A stretch of DNA of 64,000 nt. It comes from Paramacrobiotus metropolitanus (taxonomy: Eukaryota > Tardigrada > Eutardigrada > Parachela > Macrobiotidae). The notes under the pieces are model-generated. The model did no database searches, was not told the origin of the DNA, and saw only the letters and a program-made list of their open reading frames with translations. The DNA is taken from assembly GCF_019649055.1 (NCBI RefSeq), contig NW_026570295.1, forward strand, positions 434,001 through 498,000, read 5' to 3'. Numbering within the stretch: position 1 is the first letter of the stretch; each line of letters begins with the position of its first letter. A program made the translations under genes and the position numbers. Positions 24,291-35,869 of this stretch are shown here, in pieces.

Positions 24291-25319
24291 GGCGGCCCAG
24301 GCGTTACAGTCGCCAACACCATGCCCGGACATCTTGGGGAGCCTGCAGGAGTCTTACGGCCAAACCCAGTCCTGCAGCGCCTCCCCGGTGCAAACATTTC
24401 CTCATCATCCCGAACAACATACGATTCTTCGATGAGCCGCTTCCGAACATTCTGCGTCGCAAATCGCGTAACGCCACTCCCAGCAGCTCCTGCGACGGTA
24501 GCTGCGTTCGTCGCGCAGCTTTTTGAGGACAAGGCAGATTATCGGACATGCAAAGTGCATCTGGCGGCAATTCACAATCACCATCGAGAAGCAGGGCTTC
24601 CTAACCCAACAACCGACGATCTGGTCGTGCGGGCGGTTGGTTGATACAAACGGCTTAAGGGTCCGATGCCTGACAAAAGTCTACCGATTACGATGAACGT
24701 GATGCGCATGCTTAAAACGCGACTGACTAAGCACGATAACACCGAGGAGGCCGTGATGATGTGGAGCGCGTTCTGCATGGCTTTCTTTGGGTTCATGCGA
24801 GTCAGTGAGCTAGTCAGCAAGACGTCCAGCTCGTTCGATGTGACAACAACTCTGACATGCGATAATATACGGTCGACGGGCGGGCGTGTGATAGTCTCTC
24901 TGAAACGGACGAAAACGGACCAGTGCGCAGAAGGCACTAGGATCGAGCTCACCGCCACACACCGGCCTGTGTGTCCCGTACGCGCCATCGAGGCGTACCA
25001 TCGACAGCGAGAGACGCAAGGCGAAAGTGCGAAGCATTTTTATCGCTACCCCGACTGTCGCTACCTAACGCGGGAGCGGTTGGACCGATGCCTGAAGTCT
25101 CTCCTGGAAGGCCACCCCGATCACCGGCGTTTCAGTACGCACAGCTTCCTCACTGGAGCGGCGACCGAAGCTGACGCCCAAGCGCTACCGAAGGAAGAAA
25201 TCAAGCGAGCCGGACGATGGAAAAGCGATTGCGTGGACCGTTACATCCGGCCTGATGCGCTTACCAACCCGAATTCTATCGGAGAAAAATTTGTTTGGGG
25301 GCCAAGGGACCGGGCATAG
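24276..25319 (+). pseudogene. Tyrosine recombinase of the DIRS-like element
   Basis: One frame runs from 24276 to the stop ending at 25319, broken by a single TGA at 24642-24644. An N-terminal SAM-like part (SRTTYDSSMSRFRTFC, TVAAFVAQLF) precedes the catalytic part. That part has the first catalytic Arg in FMRVSELV, a K-bearing beta-hairpin (SLKRTKTDQ), THSFLTGAAT where H-x-x-R is expected, GRWKSDCV and the nucleophile Tyr in RYIRP (codon 25242-25244). The second catalytic Arg is replaced by Leu (CTC, 25149-25151). With the stop, this predicts an inactive enzyme. Confidence 0.78.
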
Positions 25320-25604
25320 GCGGAAGGTGCCGGCAGTGAGCAATCTGTACCCCAAGGTAAGATACTCAGCTGTAATTGCGCATTTCCGGCCATGCCGGCA
25401 CCCTACAAACCTCAGTTACCGCACGGAAAGTCTGCAATATCCCAGCATACCGGATCCCAGGATCGAAAATTCGCTTACAATTTAACATGTATTATGAAGA
25501 GCATTGGAACGCCAGAGTAGTACAGTATTGCGTGGCTGGAAGATGGGCCCGAAATGGTGAGTACGACGTTTTGCACTGTCAGCTTTAAATCGCACCAGCT
25601 TTAA

Positions 25605-26003
25605 AATTTGCAAAACTTCTAAATGTTCAACTTTTCGTGAATACGTTTTTGATCGCAAAATACAAATACTTACCCTGTTTTTATCGCGATTTTATTGGAA
25701 TCTTTTTTCTAATGTCGGCATTTTTGACCAATTTTTTGACGATAATTATTGACTGGTCGAACGTCATTAACGACCGAACCCATCCCCGGCACGATCAGAT
25801 CGAACCCATTCCCGGCAAATTTGCAAAACTCCTAAATATTCAACTTTTCGTGAATACGTTTTTGATCGCAAAATACAAATACTTACCCTGTTTTTATCGT
25901 GATTTTCTTGGAATCTTTTTTCTAATGTCGGCATTTTTGACCAATTTTTTGACGATAATTATTGACTGGTCGGACGTCATTAACGACCGAACCCATCCCC
26001 GGC
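25605..26003 (+). repeat. Tandem duplication, ~208-bp unit, of MAM-gene flank
   Basis: Two nearly identical units (25605-25800 and 25813-26003) run from AAATTTGCAAAACT to CGAACCCATCCCCGGCA. They also resemble 61745-61970, where the same intron sequence leads into a MAM exon, so the unit is intron DNA from the MAM array rather than part of the DIRS-like element. Confidence 0.75.
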
Positions 26004-26011
26004 AGAACATC

Positions 26012-26955
26012 GGACAGACCAGACGTGGCACTATGTCCGCCAGAAGACCTGTGTGGCCGCAACGAGACCACCATGGTGGTGTTCCATGTTGTTCCCAGTA
26101 ATGAAGGGTCGTTTGCCGGCGTGGATGAAGTGATCTCCACCAAATGATCAAACCTGATGATATGTCAGTTGATTTTTAAGTAGATTTATTAAGTACTTAT
26201 TACGTTTGATACACAAAATGGGTTGCCCTGCCCTAACGTTGCCTAAAACAATTTGTTTTACTGACAAGAGAAGGAACGATTTGCTTAAACACTCAGAGTT
26301 TGTTGCCATGTGCTGAATCCAGACTCAAGCGCTCTAGAAGGACAGTAGTGCGGCGGCTTCCTCCTGCTTCTTCTCTGTCGTATATGTACGACGAATTCTC
26401 TTGCCGACTTGCCGATACTGCTGTAAGAAAAAGATAACTTAATCACTCCTCACGGTTTTAAAATTGTAAATTAATTTTTTAACTGGACAGACCAGACGTG
26501 GCACTATGTCCGCCAGAAGACCTGTGTGGCCGCAACGAGACCACCATGGTGGTGTTCCATGTTGTTCCCAGTAATGAAGGGTCGTTTGCCGGCGTGGATG
26601 AAGTGATCTCCACCAAATGATCAAACCTGATGATATGTCAGTTGATTTTTAAGTAGATTTATTAAGTACTTATTACGTTTGATACACAAAATGGGTTGCC
26701 CTGCCCTAACGTTGCCTAAAACAATTTGTTTTACTGACAAGAGAAGGAACGATTTGCTTAAACACTCAGAGTTTGTTGCCATGTGCTGAATCCAGACTCA
26801 AGCGCTCTAGAAGGACAGTAGTGCGGCGGCTTCCTCCTGCTTCTTCTCTGTCGTATATGTACGACGAATTCTCTTGCCGACTTGCCGATACTGCTGTAAG
26901 AAAAAGATAACTTAATCACTCCTCACGGTTTTAAAATTGTAAATTAATTTTTTAA
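26012..26955 (+). repeat. Two identical-looking 471-bp tandem copies carrying a MAM C-terminal scrap
   Basis: Unit 1 is 26012-26482 and unit 2 is 26485-26955. I found no difference between them by eye. Each starts with GGACAGACCAGACGTGGCAC and encodes a short frame (TTMVVFHVVPSNEGSFAGV, then DEVISTK and a stop) that looks like the last strand of a MAM domain. Perfect identity points to a very recent duplication or to an assembly artefact. Confidence 0.8.
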
Positions 26956-27082
26956 AGCAGTATTGTGTATTTTGTTTGTTTTTTACTTTGCGAAAGTATT
27001 TTGTATTAATTGCTGAATGAGTAATTAATTCAGATACGCAGTTTTAAATTTAGTTACGATGAATGACACTTTCCTTTTTGAA

Positions 27083-30000
27083 CTGCTCATCCTGCAGACA
27101 CAATCCACCAACGTGACCTGCGATTTTGAAGATTTTAAGACCTACGGCTGGTAGTCTACAAATGGCTGGCGCCGGTGAGCGGTCCCCACGGTCCGCCCGG
27201 TTACGGCATCAGCGAGGTCATGGAGGGCTGTATGCTGGTCAGCAGCAGCTCCCTGCCCACTCTCAACCGGCCCGTCACCCTCATCGTCCGCAGCAACATT
27301 TTCCCTGCTGTCCGCAGCGTTTTAAGCTTTTTCTAACGCGCCTACGGCCCGTGCATCCACCCCCTGCAGTTATTCGCCATCCGGGCTTATGAACGTTTCG
27401 TCCGATGGGAGACCAACAATTTCACCCAGCTCTGGGTCAACGACGTGGCACCCTTGTGTTTCAACGATTCCTCCAAGGTTAGGTGGTGTTCCTTGACTTT
27501 TGACTGGTCACGGCCTGGTGGCGGTGGCCACCCCTCGTGGCTTCACCGGCCGCCGGGCCAGTAGCATCAGTCCCAGCATCAGCGCTGTTCGGTCCATCAA
27601 GCATCAGTCCCATCATCATAAAAACACTGTTCGGACACCAGCCGGCATTCCAGGTACCTAAATGACTTACTGCACAGTCCCTGGAAATATCCATGGAACT
27701 GGCAAATATCCTTTTATTTTTCTTAATGATCATCGGCATCAAGTACTTAACAATTGGTTTACTCAGAGTTGCAAAACAGTTACTTTTTTACAAATAACGG
27801 ACATAAAATCACAATTGTGGGTGTGCAACAGCCATTTTTCAACGGTTTTCCTGTGGTCTCACTATGACGTTTTCAGTTTAATCTTATCGACTTTGGGAAA
27901 ATGCAAGTGCATGTTAAAAATTAATAAATGTTTTTCTAATTAATTGTTGGAAATTTAGGTCAGCTTCAAGCGTAATTTAAGCCGGTAACAATGGTTGGAA
28001 AAAAACCGCTTCCTGTCAGTGTCCGTAATTATTTGGTGCTGTTGCAGTTCTATAATTATCGCGTCAGTGGTTCGTGGTTCCATCGGCGTCTCGCTGTCAC
28101 CATCGCCGGATACCTGGATGCCGAGAGCCCCCTGTACAGTGTACACCGTCCCCCCAACCATTCAGGAGCAGTGGCTGCCGGTTATACCGTCACCTTCTGC
28201 AGCACTGAGCAACAGGTGATCCTCCGGGTGTCGCTAAGTGCTCATTAGTCATTTCAACTATCTGGCACCGGACCAGGTCCTCGTCATCCAGGACACTATT
28301 GGTAAATGGTATTTTGAAAAACATAGCGATTTTAAAAACACTTCTTTCTCAGAATATAAAACAACAAGGAAAATGGAGTATTTTTGAAAACAAAATAGGA
28401 AAATAGGCAATGGAATACTTTTCAAATAAATAAAAAATGAATAAAGAAGTTAAGGTCACTTTGATTGAGAATTTTTTCCAAAAATTCGAGAATAATACGT
28501 AAGTAGAACTCCTCTTGGATTAGATGATAGCAAATTAAATGGAATATTTTTTTAGAAAAAAATATATGATTGTAGGAAAGAGGAAAAGAATGGTTGTCAA
28601 ATAAACAAATAAATGTTTTTGCTGTTAAATGCCGATCATTGTCCGGATGCCTGCTTTCGATGGGAAGTGGCTGCGGAGTGGGATTTTAAGGATGGTTTGT
28701 ACGACGGATGGGAGCTGGGACTGATGTTGACGGTTAACGGGCAGGAGACGTCGGCGAAGGGCTTTGTTGTGGCCAGTTACAGCAGTGTACCGACGCCGTC
28801 GTACAATATTGAGACCGGTAAGCACAGAAAACTGTGCTGAATTTAAATGTTATGCATTCGCTGCCAGGAATTTTATTTGTATGGTGGATAATAAGAGTTT
28901 TGTTACACCTGCTTTGCAGAGATCTAGAAGCTCGTCATTAAGTTTCGCCGACGTACAAAGAATTCTTAAAAATACTGACCACAGAATACAGATCATATAC
29001 CGGTATTTTGTACGATGATATCGTAGAACAGTGGCACAATAAGTTGTTGCAGCAGCTAATGAAGTCTTTCCGCGGTTGCCATGCGCAGTGATAACATACT
29101 TTGCTTGATAAAAATAATACACTTTTTTTACAATATAAATTCTTTTGATTATCCAGTCTACGTAACTGTTGAGAACGGTAGCCTATTCAAGTGGAGACTG
29201 TAGTCGCCGTTTTTGCACACCGAAAATGTCAGAATTTGATTGCGATTTTATCGGCACAAAATTCGGGAGCGATAAAAGCGGTCAAAGGCACTTGTATCGT
29301 GATACTTATTAAAGGTTAAACTAGTTATTCATGAAGGTTTCCTTATTTCACAAACGAATTTCCATATTCCTTTTTTAAAATTTACAACAGACTCAGCAGC
29401 CAGTGCGACTTGTTAGGTACTACATACATCGTGCCATTTATCAAAGATGTAACTGTGCGTAATAATGATAATTGTTTTAGGAAATGTGTCAGTATGTTAT
29501 GGTGAGTGCCGACAGTGATAAAGTCCCGGTATTTAGACAAACAAATGGGGAGTGACGTTTTCCACGTGGTGAAACAAAATGTAAGTTACACATTACCGCG
29601 ATTGCTCCGCTGGCGACAGCTTCCTGGTGAATCACGGCTACTTCGACAGCAACCCGGCAAGTCTCGGCCGTCCGCTCGCCCAGCGCGACCTTTGCGGCTG
29701 AGCGCAGCCAGGGCAGTATTTCCTTCTGGTGCTACAGCCACGGCCAGTTCCCGGCCACCAACAACCTGGGCGTGGTCGTCATATGGACGCCGTCCTGCAC
29801 AACGTGGAAGCGGCGTTCCATCGAGACCACGCTCTTCATCGAGGTCATACCCGGCCGCTGGAATTACGTCCACCAGACCGCAATCATCCCCAAGGGTGAC
29901 CACTACGCCGTGGTCTTCACCACGCAGATGCACGGTGCGAAGCCTTCATGTTATCGATGAAACCCTTATCTTGAAAAGCTAGTGAAAAAAATCTAAGAAA

Positions 30001-32575
30001 CATTCGTTATGCATCATGGCACACCAGCAACGCCAACCGTCAATGGATGCAGGGTTTGTGTCTGAAATTCGGAATAAGACCTTCAAGGTGAGTAAATAAT
30101 ATTAATTGTTTGTGGGTTGGGCGTGTGAAGAATGTGGCCTGTGTCGCTGGAATCTGGAATTCGAAGGAACATTCGCTGCGCGCGATTTCGTGATTCGTCT
30201 GGATGCGTTCCATCTGGCGGAGATTGGACCGGTGGTGGGTTGTCTCGAGTGGACGACACCGCGATCGCCTGTTTCTGTTACGACAACGGGACCGGTCACT
30301 CTTCTCACGATGCCCACGACGCTCTCCGTTGTGTGGCATAAGCTGATTGAACTTTCTCGACTTGGTATTCGCGGCAGTAATTTTCCCATGTAGTCGGCGT
30401 ATTGGACTTTTTCAGCTACTATTCCGACGACATTGTCTATTTTAATTTTGTGTAAATGGTGCTTAATTACATTCATGTAATTAAGCACCAGGTGGCACCA
30501 GGTGCAGTTCACCGTCAACAGTAACAGTTTCAATGAGATAGGGTCATGGTCAATTAGCATACAGCGTATATGCACCGGGTGGTAGGGCGAATGATTGGCC
30601 CTACCATGATGCGAATGACGAATCAGCATGGATCCACTTTCGTATGTAACAAATTTGCAGGGATCTGCTTTTATGTAACGAGACGTGGTGGAGTTTGGTT
30701 CTAGTTTGAATTTGTCGTCAGTATGGAATCGCAGGGTCGAATCGCTATCGACGAAATCGTTTGGATTGGTGACGAAAACGGTTAGTACTCAGAGGCGCTG
30801 TATAGTCTACATGTACGAAGAGAAGCAGTGCTGATAGAATACGTAGCACTTTCAATTTTTGTGTTTGCTTAATAATAAAGTAGAAACGGAAGCGAAACAG
30901 CCACTGATAGAAGTTAGAAATCTTTAGAATAAAACTGGACGATTTCCGGCAGCTGATAGATTATTAATAACGCTACGACTGGACATCGTTACTGCATCGT
31001 TACTGCGTTTTCCAGCGTTACTGGAAAAACGTTACTGCATTTTAAAACGTCAACTTATGTGACATTACTACATAATTATGTTTGTGTCGGTTATCGCGAT
31101 GCGGCAGTTACCTTCAAAATTCTAACAAAAAAGTCTGTCTTGGCGTCTCGCTGAGTCGCTGGCACTTGCAGCTGCTCGCACTCTGCAGTCTTTTCGTCCA
31201 AATTCCTTCGAATTGGGAGCTTTTGCCTTATACTGTGTAGTTTTGTTTCCCACAATTTATCAATCACGCATTTTTTGTTTTGCTCCTTTCTACCTTTCAT
31301 ATGCACTGTGCGGTACAGGACCTGAGGAGCCAGCACAGCACATTCTGTATCGGAGGATCGATGTTTTTTGTTTATAGTTTATTCCCATGTTAGGAGACTA
31401 CAGAGAACAGCATCTGTCTTCTATCGCTGTTCAAAGCATTTAATCGCGTTCTTGTACAAGAGCCCCCAACACCCTGGTCCCTGCCGACCACCCCCGTCAC
31501 CACGACTCCGTCCACTCTGCCCACCTGCTCCACGCAATCCCCAGACGTGCTCCTTCGCGGAGAGTCTTTGAGGATGGACCGCGGAGACCACGTGCCCCTT
31601 TCAATGGCAGCGTGTCAACACCGTCACAGCCGCACCGCAGGACAACATTGCACAGCCCGATACCCGTGGTAAACCTGATCTCTGTGATACTCTGAGATTG
31701 TCACTGCTTGGCAGATGATAATCCAGCTGTTGCAGGGTGGTTCTTGTTCGCGCAAGGCAGCGAGGTGACCACGGGGGATCGCGACGCACTTTGTATCCAG
31801 TTAGCTTACACTCCGTGCACGGACGGTTCTGCGCTTCTACGTGTACGCCACGGCGGCGGCCGGCGATGGAATCTACGTTAACCTGAATTTCGCCGACGGT
31901 GAGCAGGTGACGATTTCGCGACAGATCCTGGGCTCTGCTACCTTCAACAGATGGGCACAACACAGCGTGCTAAACGAGACACGCAACCGGGAATTCAGCG
32001 TACGTTGACTCGAATAGGTCTTGATCTGAAATGAATTGACCTGCCAAAATAGGGTGAATTGAACGAGAAAGTAACGCATACTGTTATTTATTGTGAGATA
32101 CGAGTAGATTTTGATTTGTTTTACAAATACGCCAGACAAATTTTGTTCAATAAGTCTCTGCATATATCAGCAAGTTGTTATTTAGGCGGGAGTTTTTTAA
32201 ACAGTTTTCTCGTAAGTAAGCAGAATGATTATCGCCTTCATTTTGGAAAAAGAACTGCACTTCTATTATGATTTTACGCATATGTGAAATTTGGAAAAAT
32301 TGTAGAGAGGAATTGGGAAACACGAAAATACAACTGTTGTTTTATTTGTCTGTTTATTTCCATTTTTGAAATATATGGCGTAGCATTGTAGGAAAAGCGT
32401 AGAGGGGTGGTTGAGTAAGAGAATGGCAAAATTCTATTCAGAGTGGTTGAATGTTTCGCCATGTACGAAATTAATAAATTTCTGCATTCCTTTATTACAA
32501 AATTTTTGCTGTGTTCTTCTTCCATCAGTTGGTTTGTTTTGCAGATTGTGATCGGAGCCGGTGTGATTATTAATA
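27083..32575 (+). pseudogene. MAM gene copy 1, decayed
   Basis: Exon remnants in gene order: 27101-27477 (STNVTCDFEDFKTYGW, then a stop and frameshifts), 28060-28250, 28640-28818 (WEVAAEWDFKDGLYDGW), 29600-29935 (SFWCYSHGQFPATNN, WNYVHQTAIIPKGDH), 30140-30335 (LEFEGTFAARDF plus a Thr-rich linker), 30707-30782 (matches MAM-A exon 7, IAIDEIVWIGDENG), 31465-31672 (matches exon 8, with TGA in place of the signature Cys codon at 31567-31569), 31738-32007 (matches exon 9, frameshifted) and 32545-32565 (only the first codons of exon 10, IVIGAGV). Exon 11 is missing. Every coding piece has stops, shifts or truncations, so no MAM protein can be made from this copy. It parallels copy 2 at 48.9-57.1 kb. 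Confidence 0.75.
30455..30490. repeat. Near-perfect palindrome, 16-bp arms
   Basis: TGGTGCTTAATTACAT, two bases, then its complement ATGTAATTAAGCACCA. The aligned site in copy 2 (55020-55045) has only the left arm, so the right arm arose in copy 1 after duplication. A foldback or template-switch event is likely. Confidence 0.7.
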
Positions 32576-32861
32576 TATTATGCAACTAATTTAAACAGTA
32601 AATATAATAAAGGTAATTATGTAAAGTGACGGCTTTCAATAATTCAGCAATATCGAACATTTAGCGAATTAAAGAAGAAAAAAATGATAATCGAAGAAAC
32701 CTTAAACTGCAATTCGTACTTGTATCTGTAAGTTGTAGTTCATTCTTTATTTTACTAATATTTGATGCTGTAATTACCGGCATTACACTACGTATTCGTC
32801 AGCACGCATGAGATTTCGCCACGTAATCATCGTAGGCAACAACCGAGATTGCTTTTTGCAG

Positions 32862-35726
32862 CTGGCTTTGTACTGCGGCGCCAACAACTGCATAATCTGC
32901 GGTCTGGACGAGATCCAGCTGGAGAACGAGGCCGACCTGGAGATACTGCCCTTCCCCGGCAGCGGCAGCACCCCCGGGGGCACCCTGCCCACCAGCCAGC
33001 CCCTCCCCTCCGAGCCCCTCCCGGCAGTGACCTGTGACTTCGAGGACGGCTACTGCAAGGGCTGGCTGAACATCGGCGACATCCTGTGGGAGCACACCAA
33101 CGACTCCGCCCCCTTGATCAGCGCCGGCGCCTACCAGGGCTCCGGCTTCGTCTACAGCACCCTCAGTTTCGGGGGGCGGGAGTACGCCGCCAAACTGCGC
33201 ACGGAGGAGATCAACGCGCTGACGGACGAACTGACCTACGGGAAGGTGACCTTTTGGGTCAATCACGCCAACGCGGTCAGCCACTACCGCTTCTCGGTGC
33301 ATGCCATCTCCTCGGTGCTGGAGCACGATGAGATCGCCTTCGCGGATCCGGCCACGGATACCAACCGCTGGATTCAGCAGGAGGCGTATTTCTGCTTGAA
33401 CGGACCCGGGCATTTGGTGTTCCGCGCGGAGCACTCCGACGTGCTGACCAGTATCGGCTTGGATGATATCGTGGGAGAGCTTTACCGAGGTGCGAATATT
33501 TATTGATTAACTAGTTATTATTCAAAGAAATCATGGTAATTAAGTAACAGTTAATTTATAGTTAGGGTGACACTATAGCCACCCCAAACACCTCCGCTTT
33601 TTAAGGCCACCCCTTTCCCGCACCCCGTTAATTATAGGAACCCTTTTTTCATTAATGAATTTCTTTTTTAGACACTCCATGTTTTTTATAGGCACCTCTT
33701 AAGTAAGTGAATTTGCGCACAGAATGCTTATACGACGATACATGTACAAAGCTTGTACGAGTACTTTACACGTTAGATGCGGTTACCTCTAAAAATCTCT
33801 ATCGCCTTCGTCAGCCATACAAAGCAAAAATTAATGGCTACAGGCCCACAGATATAAATTGCCTACTGGTAAGGCGACCACTGTTACCGACGTCGCAAAC
33901 CTTTTGAAACAAAGCGGAAATTATCGAACGTGGAGGAAGAAACGAACAAATGTTAAATCACGTCTTAAATTAAATTCGCGATAAAGATCCTAACATTTTC
34001 GTTGATGTAATTGCTTCCGACGCGGGAAAGATCACGAATATCACGTTAATTAGAGCAGAAACTGGATATAAGAGTGACGGCCGAGTAAGTTGTCGTTGGT
34101 ATACGGTCAATGTCATCTGATCAGTCGAACAGACCAATTATTGGGTGGAAAGCATAATTTAAATTCATGAATTAGTGTAGTATCAAAATTCTTAAAATAT
34201 CACGCGTTGCCCTAAATCAGTTAAAAATTAAAAAAAAACAACAGAAATTGGTGCCTATAAAAAACCAAAATATGGTGTCTATATCTCATTACTAGCTGAA
34301 AAGTGTGGCTATAAAAAACAGGGTGCGAAAAGGGGTGGCTATATAAAACGGGGGTGAAAGGGGGTGGCTATAGTGATTTCCTTATAGTTAATTAGTATTA
34401 ACGAAAATAGTTTTTGTAAATTTGATTAGCCGTATACTGCAATAAGGTCAATTCGAGTAATAATATCTCTATTATTGGATATGTTAGGAGCCCGTGTGCT
34501 ACGATTATCAGTATAGAATACGGACGGTAACAGTGGATTATGGTACAACCAGATCATTAAAAATAGGAGAATTATAGTGGGGCTGTATTCCGTAAATATG
34601 TAAAATAAAAATGTTTCTGTAGAAATACGCGTAGCATTTTTATACGTTTATGTGTGTATCGATATCTTTTAATATGGAACCGTTGTTGGTGTTTCTGTAC
34701 TTTGATACCAATGAAGTAATTGGTCATGGAGGTTAATACTCGTATCTTGAAAGCCACCACCGTGCTTGCGCATAATTTTAACTAAACATTTGTATAATTT
34801 TGCAGAACCAGTGGGCAATCCGGTGTGTCCCATGCCGACGGCCGAACCGGTGACCACCAAGGCCAGCACGCGATTCCCGCTGGTGACCTCGAGCCGCACG
34901 GTGACTGCTACAGCTGGTCGCCGTTGCCGGGCGCCTCCTGCACTTTCGACACAGGCATTTGCGACGGCTGGGGATCCTTGGGCTTCTACCTACCCTTCGT
35001 CTTCGGAAACGGCCCCGTGGAGACCGGCGCCGGAATTCCCGACGACCAACCATGTGAGTACCCTATGAATGATGCAAATAACCAGAATTTAGAAAACTGA
35101 AATATGAAAATAAGGAATAACCCGATAAATTAAAGAATGGTTAAGATGAAATTTACCTGATTATTAAAATAAGGAAATATAAAAGGTGACCATTCCGCAC
35201 ACAACCTTTCGCTACCCTTTACTCCGTACACAACCTAAACAATTTTTGCTAAGACAGCTTTAAAGACTATGAAATTAGAAATGCGGTGGCGCTGAATGTA
35301 AAAATTAGAAAAATCAGTTACTCAATCAATTAGAAAATTAGTAACGTTGTATTTTGTGTCATCCAGCTTCGGGTTGCGCGATGACCAACTGCACCGTGCG
35401 TCCCGCGGTGCCCGACCAGCCCCAGGAACTGATCAGCGAGCTGGACGGCCCGAATGTGCAGGTGGAGGACGGGAAGTTTTTCCACGGACGCGTGACCTTT
35501 TGGTACTACTTCAACAACATCCGCGGCGACAACAAGTACCTGCAGGTGTATCTGACCACCATCCTCAGCACCGTAGTCATCTGGAACGTCGATCAGGGCC
35601 AGTCCGGGCGCTGGCGGTACGCCGAAGCGCATTTCGAGGCCGACATCGGCTTCCACGTGACCTTTGTCGCCGAGCACAGCCAGTGCGGCACGCCTGTTGC
35701 CATTGACTCCGTTTCCACTGAAAAAG
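32862..35726 (+). pseudogene. MAM-B 5' exons, counterpart of MAM-A exons 12-14, damaged
   Basis: Exons 32862-33489, 34806-35053 and 35367-35726 match MAM-A exons 12, 13 and 14 in length (628, 248 versus 249, 360) and almost base for base. The first encodes the MAM-end strand LALYCGANNCIICGLDEIQ, a Pro/Ser linker and a full MAM domain (VTCDFEDGYCKGW). The second carries the GASCTFDTGICDGW MAM start but lacks one base near 34885, where MAM-A reads VTPEPH. The third has the MAM core (RVTFWYYFNNIRGDNK), but its donor is AT instead of GT at 35727-35728. Upstream exons exist only as the wrecked copy 1. The chain is probably not translated as a whole, although single-base consensus errors could explain the missing base. 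Confidence 0.75.
33565..34381. mobile_element. Non-autonomous Mutator-like (MULE-type) element, 817 bp
   Basis: The ends are long imperfect inverted repeats of about 140 bp made of repeated TATAGCCACC/TATAGGCACC words (left GGGTGACACTATAGCCACCC, right, inverted, GGAAATCACTATAGCCACCC). A perfect 9-bp direct repeat TTATAGTTA flanks it (33556-33564 and 34382-34390). The matching intron of MAM-A near 1500-1550 lacks the element and has one TTGTAGCTA at that spot. No transposase frame is present. A 9-bp duplication with long inverted repeats is typical of Mutator-like elements. Confidence 0.8.
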
Positions 35727-35869
35727 ATCAGTTGTTGCCTTTTTTTGTGTTTTAATAATTAGCCGGTTTCTTATGAAGCACTTAACTTGGAAAAAATCAG
35801 TTGAAATAATAGCGAAGCTGCGCCCAGATACGCAACATTTTCGTTCTATTATTTATTTTACTTGCCGAT

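Larger units (their letters stand above)
21465..25319 (+). mobile_element. DIRS-like tyrosine-recombinase retrotransposon, defective
   Basis: The order gag-like, reverse transcriptase, RNase H and tyrosine recombinase on one strand is that of DIRS-type elements, which integrate with a recombinase rather than a DDE integrase. Each part is interrupted by stops or frame changes, so this copy cannot move by itself. The ends could not be defined. A CCGGCACCGGCAGCATGGTG word near 21281 and GGTGCCGGCAGTGAGC at 25326 may belong to terminal repeats, but this is weak. The coordinates given cover only the coding part. Confidence 0.8.
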
